From Flammeovirgaceae bacterium UBA6059 (GTDB taxonomy: Bacteria > Bacteroidota > Bacteroidia > Cytophagales > Cyclobacteriaceae), in assembly GCA_002435755.1 (NCBI GenBank), contig DIYH01000024.1:248001-312000 (forward strand): 64,000 nt of DNA, given 5' to 3'. Within the stretch, counting starts at the first letter, position 1; each line of letters opens with the position of its first letter. Position numbers and translations under genes: made by a program. The notes below the pieces were generated by a model. The model did not search any database and had not been told where the DNA came from. It was given only the letters and a program-made list of their open reading frames with translations. Of this stretch, positions 26,452 to 35,744 are shown in pieces.

Positions 26452-27774
26452 CTATATGACCACATCAGCCTCTTCTCGCTCATTCTTACCAATGATAAGA
26501 CGGTTACTTTTATCGTAAGAGAAGTAGCTCCAGACCCAGCTGATGAGTACCAATATACGGTTGCGGAAGCCAACTAGTGACATAAGATGTACGAACATCC
26601 AGATCAGCCATGCGAAGGTCCCCTGAGTTTTTAATGGTTTCTTACCAATGAGCAAATCAACTACTGCTTTGTTGCGGCCTATAGTTGCCATGCTACCTTG
26701 GTCCTGATAGACGAACTTTTTCAAAGGCTTGTTCTGCATCATGTTCTGCAGGTTACTAGCCAACAGCACTCCTTGTTGCATAGCGGGGGGTGCTACCATT
26801 GCATGACCATTAGGTAAAGTATCGGTGATCATTGCCGCCACATCTCCGATAGCGAAAATATTGTCATAGCCAAGCACACGGTTGTACTCGTCTACTTTGA
26901 GGCGACTGTTGCGTGTGTGTACTTCCGGGTCCAGCCCTTCGGTAGGATTACCTAGTACACCTGCGGCCCAGATCAGGTTTTTGGTAGGTATTTTTTGATC
27001 ACTTAAGTCCACCTCATCATTAAAGTAGTCTTTGACGAAGGTATTGAGGTGTACCTGTACACCCAGGTCCTTTAAGAATTTCAACGCTTCTTCTCCTGCT
27101 TCCTCTGACATTCCATTGAGCAGTCGCCCGGTCCCTTCGACAAGGTGGATGTCCATTTCCTGAAGCTCCAGCTCCTGGTAGTCAGTAGGAAAGACATGCT
27201 TTTTAAGCTCGGCCAGAGATCCTGCCAGTTCTACACCAGTTGGACCACCTCCTACGATCACAAAGTCGATCAAGCTGTTCATCAATGCTTTGTCATCAGT
27301 CAGCAATGCCAACTCGAAGTTTTTGATGATCTGATTGCGAAGATCTATCGCATCCTCAATGGTTTTGAGGGGATACGATTTCTGCATGATATTTCTATTG
27401 CCGAAGTAGTTAGTGGAGGCTCCTGTGGCGATCACTAGGTAATCATACTTCACTGTACCGATAGAGGTCTCGATGCAGTTTTGTTCCGGTAGGATCTGAG
27501 TCACCTCACCCATACGAAAGTAGAAGTCCTTATGAGTAGCAAACTTCTTACGGAATGGAAAGATGATAGAGCTGGTTTCCAAACCTGAGGTAGCTACCTG
27601 ATAGAGTAGGGGCTGAAAAGTGTGGTGATTGTACTTATCGAAAAGCACCACCTGGGCATTGATACCTCTGAGTGCTTTGACTAACTCAAGACCCCCAAAT
27701 CCACCGCCGATCACAACGATGCGCGGCTTACCGAGATCTTCTATTCGGGTACGGGTATGAATGAGTTTTTGCAT
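26452..27774 (-). CDS. ndh: type II NADH:quinone oxidoreductase (NDH-2)
   Basis: The 440-residue flavoprotein has the FAD-binding GGGFGGLELVKAL (about 22-34), the second dinucleotide fold VIVGGGPTGVELAGSLAEL (about 170-190), VIATGAST, and IFAIGDVAAM near 310. A C-terminal hydrophobic membrane-binding helix lies near 395-425 (FAWLIWMFVHLMSLVGFRN). It passes electrons from NADH to quinone without pumping protons. It heads an operon with the helical-barrel gene and is divergent from the transhydrogenase genes, so the locus handles NAD(P)H balance. Confidence 0.9.
   Translation of the reverse strand: MQKLIHTRTRIEDLGKPRIVVIGGGFGGLELVKALRGINAQVVLFDKYNHHTFQPLLYQVATSGLETSSIIFPFRKKFATHKDFYFRMGEVTQILPEQNCIETSIGTVKYDYLVIATGASTNYFGNRNIMQKSYPLKTIEDAIDLRNQIIKNFELALLTDDKALMNSLIDFVIVGGGPTGVELAGSLAELKKHVFPTDYQELELQEMDIHLVEGTGRLLNGMSEEAGEEALKFLKDLGVQVHLNTFVKDYFNDEVDLSDQKIPTKNLIWAAGVLGNPTEGLDPEVHTRNSRLKVDEYNRVLGYDNIFAIGDVAAMITDTLPNGHAMVAPPAMQQGVLLASNLQNMMQNKPLKKFVYQDQGSMATIGRNKAVVDLLIGKKPLKTQGTFAWLIWMFVHLMSLVGFRNRILVLISWVWSYFSYDKSNRLIIGKNEREEADVVI
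27484..27493 (+). repeat. TTCCGGTAGG copy inside ndh
   Basis: Exact copy; on the gene strand it encodes Leu-Pro-Glu (CTA CCG GAA preceded by a codon ending in C). Confidence 0.6.
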
Positions 27775-27897
27775 GTTGATTTCATGTACGGTCTAGTCAT
27801 TTCTATCAACGTGTTGCGAATAGTTATGATTCACCAGAACCAAGGTAATCACCTAACAGGAACGAAGGTTTATAATTAGTCTAAGGTGATGATTATC

Positions 27898-28176
27898 TCA
27901 TAGTATTAATTGAACACTAATAGTATTCAGGTTAGGGGAAAGTACTACTAAGCATATGGTTCTAGAGCGACTCTTCAAATATTCATCTGGTTTCAGGACA
28001 GATAGAATGGAGGCTTTGAAATCTGGTTCATTTCGAGTGAGGAAAATAGTACAGTCGGCGCTCAAGGCACAATGATATCGGAGCGCGTCTTCCAAGTCAT
28101 TGAACTTTGAAGCAAGGTACTCGTCAACGATTTGATCTGTTAAATCACTGGTAGTTACCAGAATTTCACTCGATGT
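27898..28176 (-). pseudogene. remnant of a PIN-domain toxin (C-terminal part only)
   Basis: The frame opened by a stop at 28177-28179 reads SSEILVTTSDLTDQIVDEYL, then NDLEDALRYHCAL, CTIFLTRNEPDFK, VLKPDEYL. This is the C-terminal half of a PIN ribonuclease. The family's D-x-x-D/E-D-A-L-Q-Y helix and TRNxxDF strand are clear, but the N-terminal half with the first catalytic Asp is missing, and the frame runs past the usual end. The longest ATG-started part is 28095-27898. An antitoxin was not found. It sits in the ndh-pntA intergenic region. Confidence 0.6.
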
Positions 28177-28267
28177 TCAGTAGACACATAGTTGAAATGT
28201 CCAAAAAGTCTCACCGATACTTTATTTTACCATTAGTACACAGATGACGATTTGAGATATAGTAGTT

Positions 28268-29362
28268 ATGGTTATAGGAATAATAAAAGAAGAGGACCAA
28301 CGGGCAGCCCTTAGTCCGGATGTTGTGAAGCAATTTGTCAATGCTGGGAATGAAGTGCTGGTAGAACAAGGCACGGGAGAGACAGTTTGGTTTGGAGATT
28401 CTGATTATCAAAATGTAGGTGCCAAAGTGGCTAGCACCGCTGACGAAGTATTTAAATCAGTAGATGTTCTTGTCTCGCTTTGGCCTTTATCCGAGGAGCA
28501 ATGGACAAAGCTGAAGTCTGAGGCTGTGCTGGTATCCAACTTCTCACCTTATGTAGATTCGACCATCCCAGACATGCTGCAGCAGCTTGATTTCACCGTC
28601 TTTAGCATGGACATGATCCCGAGGACGACCCTTGCGCAATCGATGGATGTACTTTCTTCTATGGCATCAATTGCAGGATACCAGGCAGTGCTGGAAGCTG
28701 CCCAGGTCTTACCAAGGTATTTCCCGATGCTATCTACCGCAGCAGGTACAGTAGCACCTGCCAAAGTACTGGTCTTAGGAGCGGGTGTGGCTGGACTACA
28801 GGCTATTGCTACCGCAAAACGTTTAGGTGCTCGAGTTGAAGCATTTGATACGCGTGCAGCAGCAAAACAGGAGGTAGAGAGTTTAGGGGCCAAATTCGTA
28901 GAAGTGGAAGGTGCAACGGACGATACTAGTGCTGGTGGCTATGGTGTAGACCAAACCGACGAATACAAGTCCAAGCAACGCGCGACTATCGCTGAGAAAG
29001 CGGCCAGCTCAGATGTGATCATCACTACAGCACAGGTACGTGGACCCAAGGCGCCATTGCTCATTACCAGGAAAATGGTGGAGGGTATGAAACCAGGCTC
29101 GGTCATCGTCGACCTGGCCGCATCCACAGGAGGCAACTGCGAATTGACGGAAAACGCCAGAACGGTCAGACATAACAATGTGACGATCATCGGAGATTCC
29201 AATCTTGCTGCGAAGGTGAGTCTTAACGCTACCCAACTGTTTAGCAAGAACGTTTACAACTTCCTCAACATTATGATCACAGAAGGGAGGTTTGAACCTG
29301 ATTGGGACAATGTGATCATTAAGGAGAGTTGTATTGCACGGCCTGAACTGGTTGACGCCTAA
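28268..29362 (+). CDS. pntA1: proton-translocating NAD(P)+ transhydrogenase, subunit alpha part 1 (NAD-binding dI)
   Basis: This 364-residue soluble domain binds NAD(H). The N-terminus IGIIKEEDQRAALSPDVV is the AlaDH/PNT start. RTTLAQSMDVLSSMASIAGYQA follows, then the Rossmann loop GAGVAGLQAIATAKRLGA (171-188) and the mobile-loop region near DDTSAGGYGV. The enzyme moves hydride from NADH to NADP+ using the proton gradient. It is the first gene of the three-gene pnt operon (12-base gap to the next), in the split form seen in many bacteria other than enterics. Confidence 0.92.
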   Translation: MVIGIIKEEDQRAALSPDVVKQFVNAGNEVLVEQGTGETVWFGDSDYQNVGAKVASTADEVFKSVDVLVSLWPLSEEQWTKLKSEAVLVSNFSPYVDSTIPDMLQQLDFTVFSMDMIPRTTLAQSMDVLSSMASIAGYQAVLEAAQVLPRYFPMLSTAAGTVAPAKVLVLGAGVAGLQAIATAKRLGARVEAFDTRAAAKQEVESLGAKFVEVEGATDDTSAGGYGVDQTDEYKSKQRATIAEKAASSDVIITTAQVRGPKAPLLITRKMVEGMKPGSVIVDLAASTGGNCELTENARTVRHNNVTIIGDSNLAAKVSLNATQLFSKNVYNFLNIMITEGRFEPDWDNVIIKESCIARPELVDA

Positions 29363-29374
29363 TCCCGGAAGATT

Positions 29375-29686
29375 ATGGAAGCTATTCAAACCTTCTTATC
29401 AGAAAACCTGATGATGATCTACGTCCTGGTATTGGCCTCATTCCTGGGGTTTGAGATCATCAGGAACGTACCAACCGTGTTACACACCCCATTGATGTCT
29501 GGTGCTAATGCCATCAGTGGCGTGGTGATCATTGGCGCAATCATTCTGATAAGGCAAACAGAACCGACCAATTACCTGATGCTAACGCTGGGGCTGGTGG
29601 CCATCATAGCGGCCATGACTAATGTGGTAGGAGGGTTTGCGGTCACAGATCGTATGTTGGACATGTTCAAGAAAAAGAAGAAATGA
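29375..29686 (+). CDS. pntA2: NAD(P)+ transhydrogenase, subunit alpha part 2 (membrane)
   Basis: This 103-residue protein has three to four membrane helices: MIYVLVLASFLGFEII, SGVVIIGAIILI and LMLTLGLVAIIAAMTNVVGGF. The LMSGANAISGVV loop is characteristic of the family. It is part of the membrane channel (dII). Its stop overlaps the start of pntB in ATGA, showing coupled translation. Confidence 0.93.
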   Translation: MEAIQTFLSENLMMIYVLVLASFLGFEIIRNVPTVLHTPLMSGANAISGVVIIGAIILIRQTEPTNYLMLTLGLVAIIAAMTNVVGGFAVTDRMLDMFKKKKK

Positions 29687-31083
29687 GCATGGATTTGTTG
29701 GCATACTACGAGCTTGGATACCTCATCTGTATCATTTTCTTCATCGTCGGGCTCAAGGGCCTGAGTAATCCTGAAACAGCACGGCGTGGCAATACTATGG
29801 CCGCTACCGGAATGGGCCTAGCGATGGTACTGGCCCTCTTCCAACCGCTGGAGCAAAACCATGGTAACTACTTCTGGATCTTTGCCGGTATCCTGATCGG
29901 TAGTGGCATTGGGCTGGCATCAGCAAAGAAAGTCCAACTCACTGCCATGCCGGAACTGGTTTCGTTGTTCAATGGACTTGGAGGAGCCGCCTCCATGATG
30001 ATTGCGATTGTGGAGCTGTACCGCTTTCCACAAAATGCCGGGGCATGGGATGGACAACTGCTGGTGACCTTCTTTGCTCTGTTTATTGGCGGAATCTCGT
30101 TTACGGGAAGTTTGATTGCTTATGGTAAACTCCAAGGCTTCCTGCGCGACTCGCTTTACCTACCGGGATCGAAGTACATCAATCTGATACTGCTAGCCGG
30201 CACCATCGGCCTGATTGGTTACGCGCTATCGCAACCGACATTGGACTATACTTTGGTGACCGTACTATTGGTCATTTCGCTGGTCTATGGCGTGACCTTC
30301 GTAACGCCTATCGGTGGGGGAGATATGCCGGTGGTGATCTCTTTGCTCAACTCTTTTACCGGACTGGCAGCCGCCTTTGCAGGACTGATCTATGGAAACC
30401 AGGTGATGGTAGAGGGGGGTATCCTTGTAGGTGCGTCTGGTACCTTGCTGACTGTACTCATGTGCCAGGCCATGAACCGCTCTCTACTCAATGTGATCGT
30501 AGGTGGCTTTGGTGGAGAAGGTGGCGGTGCAGCCGGACTGACCCGTGAACAAGTGGTCAAAGAAGCTAATGCAGCCGATCTGTCCATACAACTCAAGTAC
30601 TCCAAAAAAGTAATTATTGTGCCTGGTTATGGGCTAGCGGTAGCACAGGCACAGCATGTCTGCCATGAGTTGGAAAAGACTATGGAAGCTGAAGGTGTGG
30701 ATGTGAAATATGCCATCCACCCCGTAGCGGGCCGTATGCCGGGTCATATGAATGTGCTTCTGGCTGAAGCTAATGTACCTTACCCCAAACTGCTTGACTT
30801 GGAAGATGCCAACAAGGAATTCCCTACAACCGATGTGGTGCTCGTGATAGGTGCCAATGATGTGGTGAACCCAGCGGCCAAAGAGGATCCTGCTAGCCCG
30901 ATCTATGGCATGCCGATCCTGGATGTGGAGATGGCCAAAAATGCGGTCATTCTCAAGCGCAGTATGAGTGCCGGCTATGCCGGTATCCAAAACCAGCTCT
31001 TCTTTGGAGAGCACTCACGCATGCTTTTTGGAGATGCGAAAAGCTCATTGAATAAGCTTGTGGAGGAGATGGGGAATGCTTAG
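29683..31083 (+). CDS. pntB: NAD(P)+ transhydrogenase subunit beta
   Basis: The 466-residue protein begins with about eight membrane helices (1-265, with GIGLASAKKVQLTAMPELVSLFNGLGG). The NADP-binding domain dIII follows: VIIVPGYGLAVAQAQHVC near 309, HPVAGRMPGHMNVLLAEA, GANDVVNPAAKEDPASPI and MSAGYAGIQNQLFF. This is full-length beta subunit and ends the pnt operon. Together with ndh on the other strand it provides both NADH oxidation and NADPH supply. Confidence 0.94.
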   Translation: MSMDLLAYYELGYLICIIFFIVGLKGLSNPETARRGNTMAATGMGLAMVLALFQPLEQNHGNYFWIFAGILIGSGIGLASAKKVQLTAMPELVSLFNGLGGAASMMIAIVELYRFPQNAGAWDGQLLVTFFALFIGGISFTGSLIAYGKLQGFLRDSLYLPGSKYINLILLAGTIGLIGYALSQPTLDYTLVTVLLVISLVYGVTFVTPIGGGDMPVVISLLNSFTGLAAAFAGLIYGNQVMVEGGILVGASGTLLTVLMCQAMNRSLLNVIVGGFGGEGGGAAGLTREQVVKEANAADLSIQLKYSKKVIIVPGYGLAVAQAQHVCHELEKTMEAEGVDVKYAIHPVAGRMPGHMNVLLAEANVPYPKLLDLEDANKEFPTTDVVLVIGANDVVNPAAKEDPASPIYGMPILDVEMAKNAVILKRSMSAGYAGIQNQLFFGEHSRMLFGDAKSSLNKLVEEMGNA

Positions 31084-31100
31084 GCTGAAGAACTTAGAAA

Positions 31101-31130
31101 GTCACACGTGAAACGCGCGCGCTAGCTGGG
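31101..31130 (+). repeat. imperfect direct repeat, copy 1
   Basis: Starts GTCACACGTGAAACGC. 24 of 30 bases match copy 2 at 31303-31332, 18 bases after the pntB stop. Confidence 0.6.
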
Positions 31131-31302
31131 AGTTTGTCCGTCGTGGTAGGCAATAGACCCTTGCGAAGCTTACAAAGAAGAGCCCTTCTTTATTCAGAAA
31201 TATGTTCTTCCTGCTCAAGGATATTACTACCGTTATTCATCTAAGAATAGATTATAAATCCGAAAAACGACCGACCAGTTTTATGAAGAGAAATATTTGT
31301 CA

Positions 31303-31332
31303 GTCACACGCGATACGCCTGCGCTAACTAGG
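31303..31332 (+). repeat. imperfect direct repeat, copy 2
   Basis: Starts GTCACACGCGATACGC. It lies 202 bases after copy 1 and 101 bases from the end of the giant gene. No third copy was seen on the far side of that gene. Confidence 0.6.
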
Positions 31333-31432
31333 GACACGCTTGAGGTAAGGAGGGTAATGCTCAAAATCTATATTTCACATTGACAGATTGGATGACTCTG
31401 CTCATATTTTTGGTAGTGTTACATATCCAACA

Positions 31433-34400
31433 CTAAACATGTGCTAGCGTATCATAATTTTGAATTTTCGAATAGAAATCTGCTAAAATGTCTTTTATAA
31501 AACTTGGTATTTTTTCCGAATCGAGAATTATGTCAACTAGGTTTAGTATTGAAAGCTTGCCAATCTTATTGAAATCGTTCCTTAAAGTTTCATACCTGGA
31601 GTTTTCTATAGTCGAATGGGAAAATAAGTAACTTCCAATGATCAAGTACTCTGAATTTATGATTTCTCCAGAAATTATAGGTTCAGGAATTCGAGAATTA
31701 GCACTGAGCCACCTTTTGAGTTCATCAGCCTTGTTTTCCTCCTTTATATGTATTTGCTCCCAGTACGATCGTCGATTTATATCTACTCTCAACCCTCTAA
31801 GCCACATATCTTCGACATATTTTCGAAATAGCAAATAGTAATGTCCTTTTTTTAAAAGTGCCGGAATAGCTTCTTTGTGTTCGATATCTCGAAGAATCTT
31901 TTCCCATGAATAAAGCTTATCATTAAATTCAGGATGATAGAAGTAGTTTAATGCTCTGAACACCCGATAATTCATATCGGCATCCTCAATATCTTCAAAT
32001 CTGTTGCAGTTCTGTAACAAGTATCCAATTACGATTCTCTCTTCTTCTTGTGTGATTTGTTGACCACTCAACAAGTACCTTTCCGAATAGATTACAGCTA
32101 GATGCAAATATGAGTTGTATGAAGAATCCATTGGGTTTGAAAGTACTTCAAGAACTTCTGATTTAGTTCTTTGATTAACCTCAGATTTATTAAGCAACAT
32201 TGTTAATACCGCCGCATACAGATAGAGATCTTTACGATTCCCCCAATGGTCAAGAACTTGAGAAGGATCAATTTTGCTTTTTTTAAGATTTTCACTCAAG
32301 TCAATATATTCAAACAATGCTGACGTTTTTCTCTTAATGGATGGATTTAGTATTCTTCTATTGTAACCCCTAAGTGTATTTCTATAATTCTTGGATATTT
32401 TGTGATCCAGAATACTATTAGTTGAATTGGATAGTTTGAGAATGATATTAAAAAGTTTTCTCTCTGGAAGGGTAGAGAGTATATCAAAGAGGTAACTAGT
32501 TCCAGTACCTTTGATGTGTGTAATTTGCTCGGCGAAATGAGAGAGGTCTACGTTTAAACTGTTAAAATAAACCAATATCAAAGCCGATAATTCTTTAACT
32601 ATTTTGTTGCCAAAATCACCTTCAATAGCCAAATTTCCAGCATTATTGAAATAGTATGATGAATGCTGTGTTAGCCGTTCCAAGTACTTTGATATCACAA
32701 GATTGGAGAGTATTCCTGTTTGATTTCGATGATCTAAGAATTCGTTTATGGTACTTATGAGTTTGTCATCGATAGATTCAACACCTCGGTTACTAGTAGT
32801 CAAGGTGAAAAATTGAATTCTTTTGAGGGTCACGCAATTGTATAATTCGCGCATATTCAGTTTCATCCAAATCAAGGAATAGAAACTGAATAAATCAATT
32901 ATTCTATTTCGCACATTGGCGCTGGCGATATGTTCTAATTCGCTGATATTGTCAAGTTTCAGTTCTAAGAGATGGCTAATTGCCCGGATGTTTTCTGTAG
33001 CTAAATCCTTCAGCTTGCTATCCTTGTCTTCAAATTCAATTTGGAATGGGTTTTTGACAATCGATAGGTAGGCAACATATATTGATGACAAATTCGATAA
33101 TAAAATGTCGCCGACCATTGCTTTCAGAAAAGCACCGCAATCGAGGAAAGTGTTTTTTTCAGTTATCAAGCCATTATACCTTAAGAAGCTTAATGTGTCG
33201 GCAGAATGAGTCAGCACGTCCAAGAAGTCTTCATAATAGCTTGTCAAATTGTTAGGTCTCGTAGGAATAATTTCGTCTTGAAAAAGTAGCGCTTTGGACC
33301 AGGATATGGTGGAAAGTGAAACCATCGTTATAATCAAGTCGGATTTTTTCCATTTGGTATTAATCAAAACTTTCGAAACGGTCTTATGAGATGAATACGC
33401 GTCAATCCCTGATTTAGATAAAAGGGTCATATCAAGATCCATTGTAAGTGGATGTGCTGACAATGAAACCCAGACAGCCTGAGACTTTAAGTAGAATTCT
33501 AGACTTAGATTATTTTTTTGATTTAAAATCCATATGCCAAAATCCTGATGCTTTAGTGACTTGCTTAAAAATGGGAATGGTATTAGTTCAACTGAAAGCT
33601 CCGTCAACAGGTCTAATTGAGTATCACCATCGAAATCTATTTTTTCTGATAGTTCGATAAATACATTGATAATATTATTGTCCTTCAACAAGGAGTAGGC
33701 CTTCCAACTTACATGCAAAAGCTCAAGTTTCTTTTCTCCATCGGGACTCTCCATCAAGAAAAGAAGATCCTTGGATCGGTCAAGCAACTCAACAATAAAA
33801 TCAAAATAACCAGTATAAATGCAACCGTGGATTGCATATAGCGAATATTCAAAAATTTCAGTCAAAGTATCATTCAGATTGTCATTTGGAATTTCCTTAA
33901 AACCGCTGTTAACAATATGATGAGTGAGTTTTTTGATTGAATCCCGATCATAGGGATTGTTAATTAACGTACTTCCCCAATGAATCGCCCAAATTAGATG
34001 TCCGTTATATGATTTCGGGAGATTTAATTCGTTTCTATATTGTAAGAGAGTATATGAGAAATCATTTACAAGAGATATTCCGTTGTTTTCATCAAAGATC
34101 AACAAATCCTCGAATTCCGCTAGCAGAGTCTTGTAATTCTGTCCCAGTTCGGCCTTAGAAAGATTACCGTCCCGCAATACTTTGGAGAGAATGAAATTAA
34201 AAGCAGTTTTTGATTTTTTATTGCTGAGTATTTCTTGAACTTCCTTCTTAGTAAAGTAATGATGATCAAAATAGGTTGTAAGTGAAAGTAGAAAAGCTAG
34301 ATCTAAATGATTGTATGCTTCACTATATTGATGTGAATCGCGAATCGTCTTACATTTTTCATAAATCCAGTTATGAGCTTTTCCTTTTCCATGACATATG

Positions 34401-35470
34401 AATTGTGCTTCACTAAACTTCTCCCAACTTGGATCACCATTGATCTCTTTAACTAGTTCTTTCTTTTCGGTGATTGAAAATGGATCAACTACAATTTGTT
34501 TAATAATCTTATCTATTAGGTTTTTTTGGTCAAGCAATAGATGCGTACTTAGCTTTTCGTTACCAAACCTAGGTTCTGTTACAATCCAGATTTCCTTGCC
34601 GTCCAATAAAAGTTCTTCACCAATAAATTTTTCGAAGTATTGTTCAATTATTCTTTTTGAGGTGAAATCGATTCGAGAAAAATTGTCAACTAGAAAGAAT
34701 CTTGGGTAATCACGATTGTGCAGATAATTGATAATATCGGATATGAACTTATTGTATATTGAACTAAAATCAAGGGTTGATTTATCAAGTTCATTGCTAC
34801 CCTGAATGTGGGTTTCGATATTCTTCAGTTTCTCGTTAAGATTTGAAAATAGCTTTGATTTTGGTCTAAAGATTATTTTTTCGGTAAGAAGTTTGCTCAC
34901 AATGAGAATGGCTGTAATTACAAAAACAAGTAGAGCATTTTGACTTGTGAGAATATTATCTATTTCCAAACTTGATGAAGTCTTTAAAAATGGAAGTAGA
35001 ACATGGGTAAGTACTGAGAGAACAATTGAAAGAGCGAATAACAAATAATAAGGTATGGGAAATAAAGAAGGGAAACCTTCAAGAACTTTGTTTTTTACTG
35101 CATATTGATAAAAGCGTTTTTTTCCTATTATCTGTGCAATTTTCGGTACGGTTTGATAATCATCAGCAATTCTGGTAACGTTAAAAAAATTAAATGTTCC
35201 ATAGTCACTCTTTAAGGATTCAAATAATCTCTGCATTAACCAAGAGGTTCCGTCATACTCACCGATTTCTACAGTTATTAGGCACAATTGGTTTTTGGAC
35301 TGTTTAATGTTTTGATTGCATATTGAAATTATTTTCTTTTCGACTTTGCTTTTTAATGATAGAGTCTCACCGGTACTAGTAACTTCGGAACCTGATCTCT
35401 CAAAATATCTATTTGGTTGATGGATTGTGCTTAGTTGTGATGAGTTTAGAAATGCGGAATTTTTTTTCAT
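31433..35470 (-). CDS. giant membrane P-loop-like protein (KAP/STAND-like), unknown function
   Basis: The 1345-residue protein is AT-rich compared with its neighbours. Near the N-terminus, LCLITVEIGEYDGTSWLMQRLFE (G70-G74-T75-S76) looks like a Walker A strand-loop-helix whose lysine is replaced by Thr. Two membrane helices (about 139-161 and 177-197) follow, then a Walker B-like RFFLVDNFSRID (Asp262), and IWIVTEPRFG and IVVDPFS, which fit the rest of a P-loop core. Insertion of membrane helices between Walker A and B is the signature of KAP NTPases. The remaining 900+ residues are helical, repeat-like and lack recognised motifs. KAP proteins include the phage-exclusion protein PifA, so a defence role is conceivable but unproven. 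A STAND NTPase is the alternative. It stands alone. Confidence 0.7.
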   Translation of the reverse strand: MKKNSAFLNSSQLSTIHQPNRYFERSGSEVTSTGETLSLKSKVEKKIISICNQNIKQSKNQLCLITVEIGEYDGTSWLMQRLFESLKSDYGTFNFFNVTRIADDYQTVPKIAQIIGKKRFYQYAVKNKVLEGFPSLFPIPYYLLFALSIVLSVLTHVLLPFLKTSSSLEIDNILTSQNALLVFVITAILIVSKLLTEKIIFRPKSKLFSNLNEKLKNIETHIQGSNELDKSTLDFSSIYNKFISDIINYLHNRDYPRFFLVDNFSRIDFTSKRIIEQYFEKFIGEELLLDGKEIWIVTEPRFGNEKLSTHLLLDQKNLIDKIIKQIVVDPFSITEKKELVKEINGDPSWEKFSEAQFICHGKGKAHNWIYEKCKTIRDSHQYSEAYNHLDLAFLLSLTTYFDHHYFTKKEVQEILSNKKSKTAFNFILSKVLRDGNLSKAELGQNYKTLLAEFEDLLIFDENNGISLVNDFSYTLLQYRNELNLPKSYNGHLIWAIHWGSTLINNPYDRDSIKKLTHHIVNSGFKEIPNDNLNDTLTEIFEYSLYAIHGCIYTGYFDFIVELLDRSKDLLFLMESPDGEKKLELLHVSWKAYSLLKDNNIINVFIELSEKIDFDGDTQLDLLTELSVELIPFPFLSKSLKHQDFGIWILNQKNNLSLEFYLKSQAVWVSLSAHPLTMDLDMTLLSKSGIDAYSSHKTVSKVLINTKWKKSDLIITMVSLSTISWSKALLFQDEIIPTRPNNLTSYYEDFLDVLTHSADTLSFLRYNGLITEKNTFLDCGAFLKAMVGDILLSNLSSIYVAYLSIVKNPFQIEFEDKDSKLKDLATENIRAISHLLELKLDNISELEHIASANVRNRIIDLFSFYSLIWMKLNMRELYNCVTLKRIQFFTLTTSNRGVESIDDKLISTINEFLDHRNQTGILSNLVISKYLERLTQHSSYYFNNAGNLAIEGDFGNKIVKELSALILVYFNSLNVDLSHFAEQITHIKGTGTSYLFDILSTLPERKLFNIILKLSNSTNSILDHKISKNYRNTLRGYNRRILNPSIKRKTSALFEYIDLSENLKKSKIDPSQVLDHWGNRKDLYLYAAVLTMLLNKSEVNQRTKSEVLEVLSNPMDSSYNSYLHLAVIYSERYLLSGQQITQEEERIVIGYLLQNCNRFEDIEDADMNYRVFRALNYFYHPEFNDKLYSWEKILRDIEHKEAIPALLKKGHYYLLFRKYVEDMWLRGLRVDINRRSYWEQIHIKEENKADELKRWLSANSRIPEPIISGEIINSEYLIIGSYLFSHSTIENSRYETLRNDFNKIGKLSILNLVDIILDSEKIPSFIKDILADFYSKIQNYDTLAHV

Positions 35471-35744
35471 GGTATTGATTAGGTCAGTTTTCTAATATTG
35501 CACTCAACGTTAATTCAATACATATCATAAACTGACCATTATAGAGTTATTGAATAATTTGACTAAACAAATTGATTACTAGTGCGATGTGCGGTATTTG
35601 CTTTTGATAATCGCTTAATATTATTTCGCTAATTGAGCTCCTTGATTTGTTGTTAATTTATCTATTTCCTTAGGCTCGAACAATACCAAGATTTAGGTAA
35701 TTTCTAGCCTAATAAAAGTTAAAAAAGATGGAATTGGGTGGGTT

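Larger units (their letters stand above)
31084..31432. other. intergenic region with a 30-bp imperfect direct repeat
   Basis: No gene. It carries two copies of a 30-base repeat (listed separately) and a weak hairpin AAAGAAG/CTTCTTT at 31174-31191 that might end pnt transcription. Composition shifts to AT-rich toward the giant gene. Confidence 0.5.

Noticed and set aside
31101..31332. attachment sites or CRISPR repeats
   Set aside because: Only two imperfect copies at 202-base spacing, no integrase or cas gene nearby, and no third copy on the far side of the giant gene.
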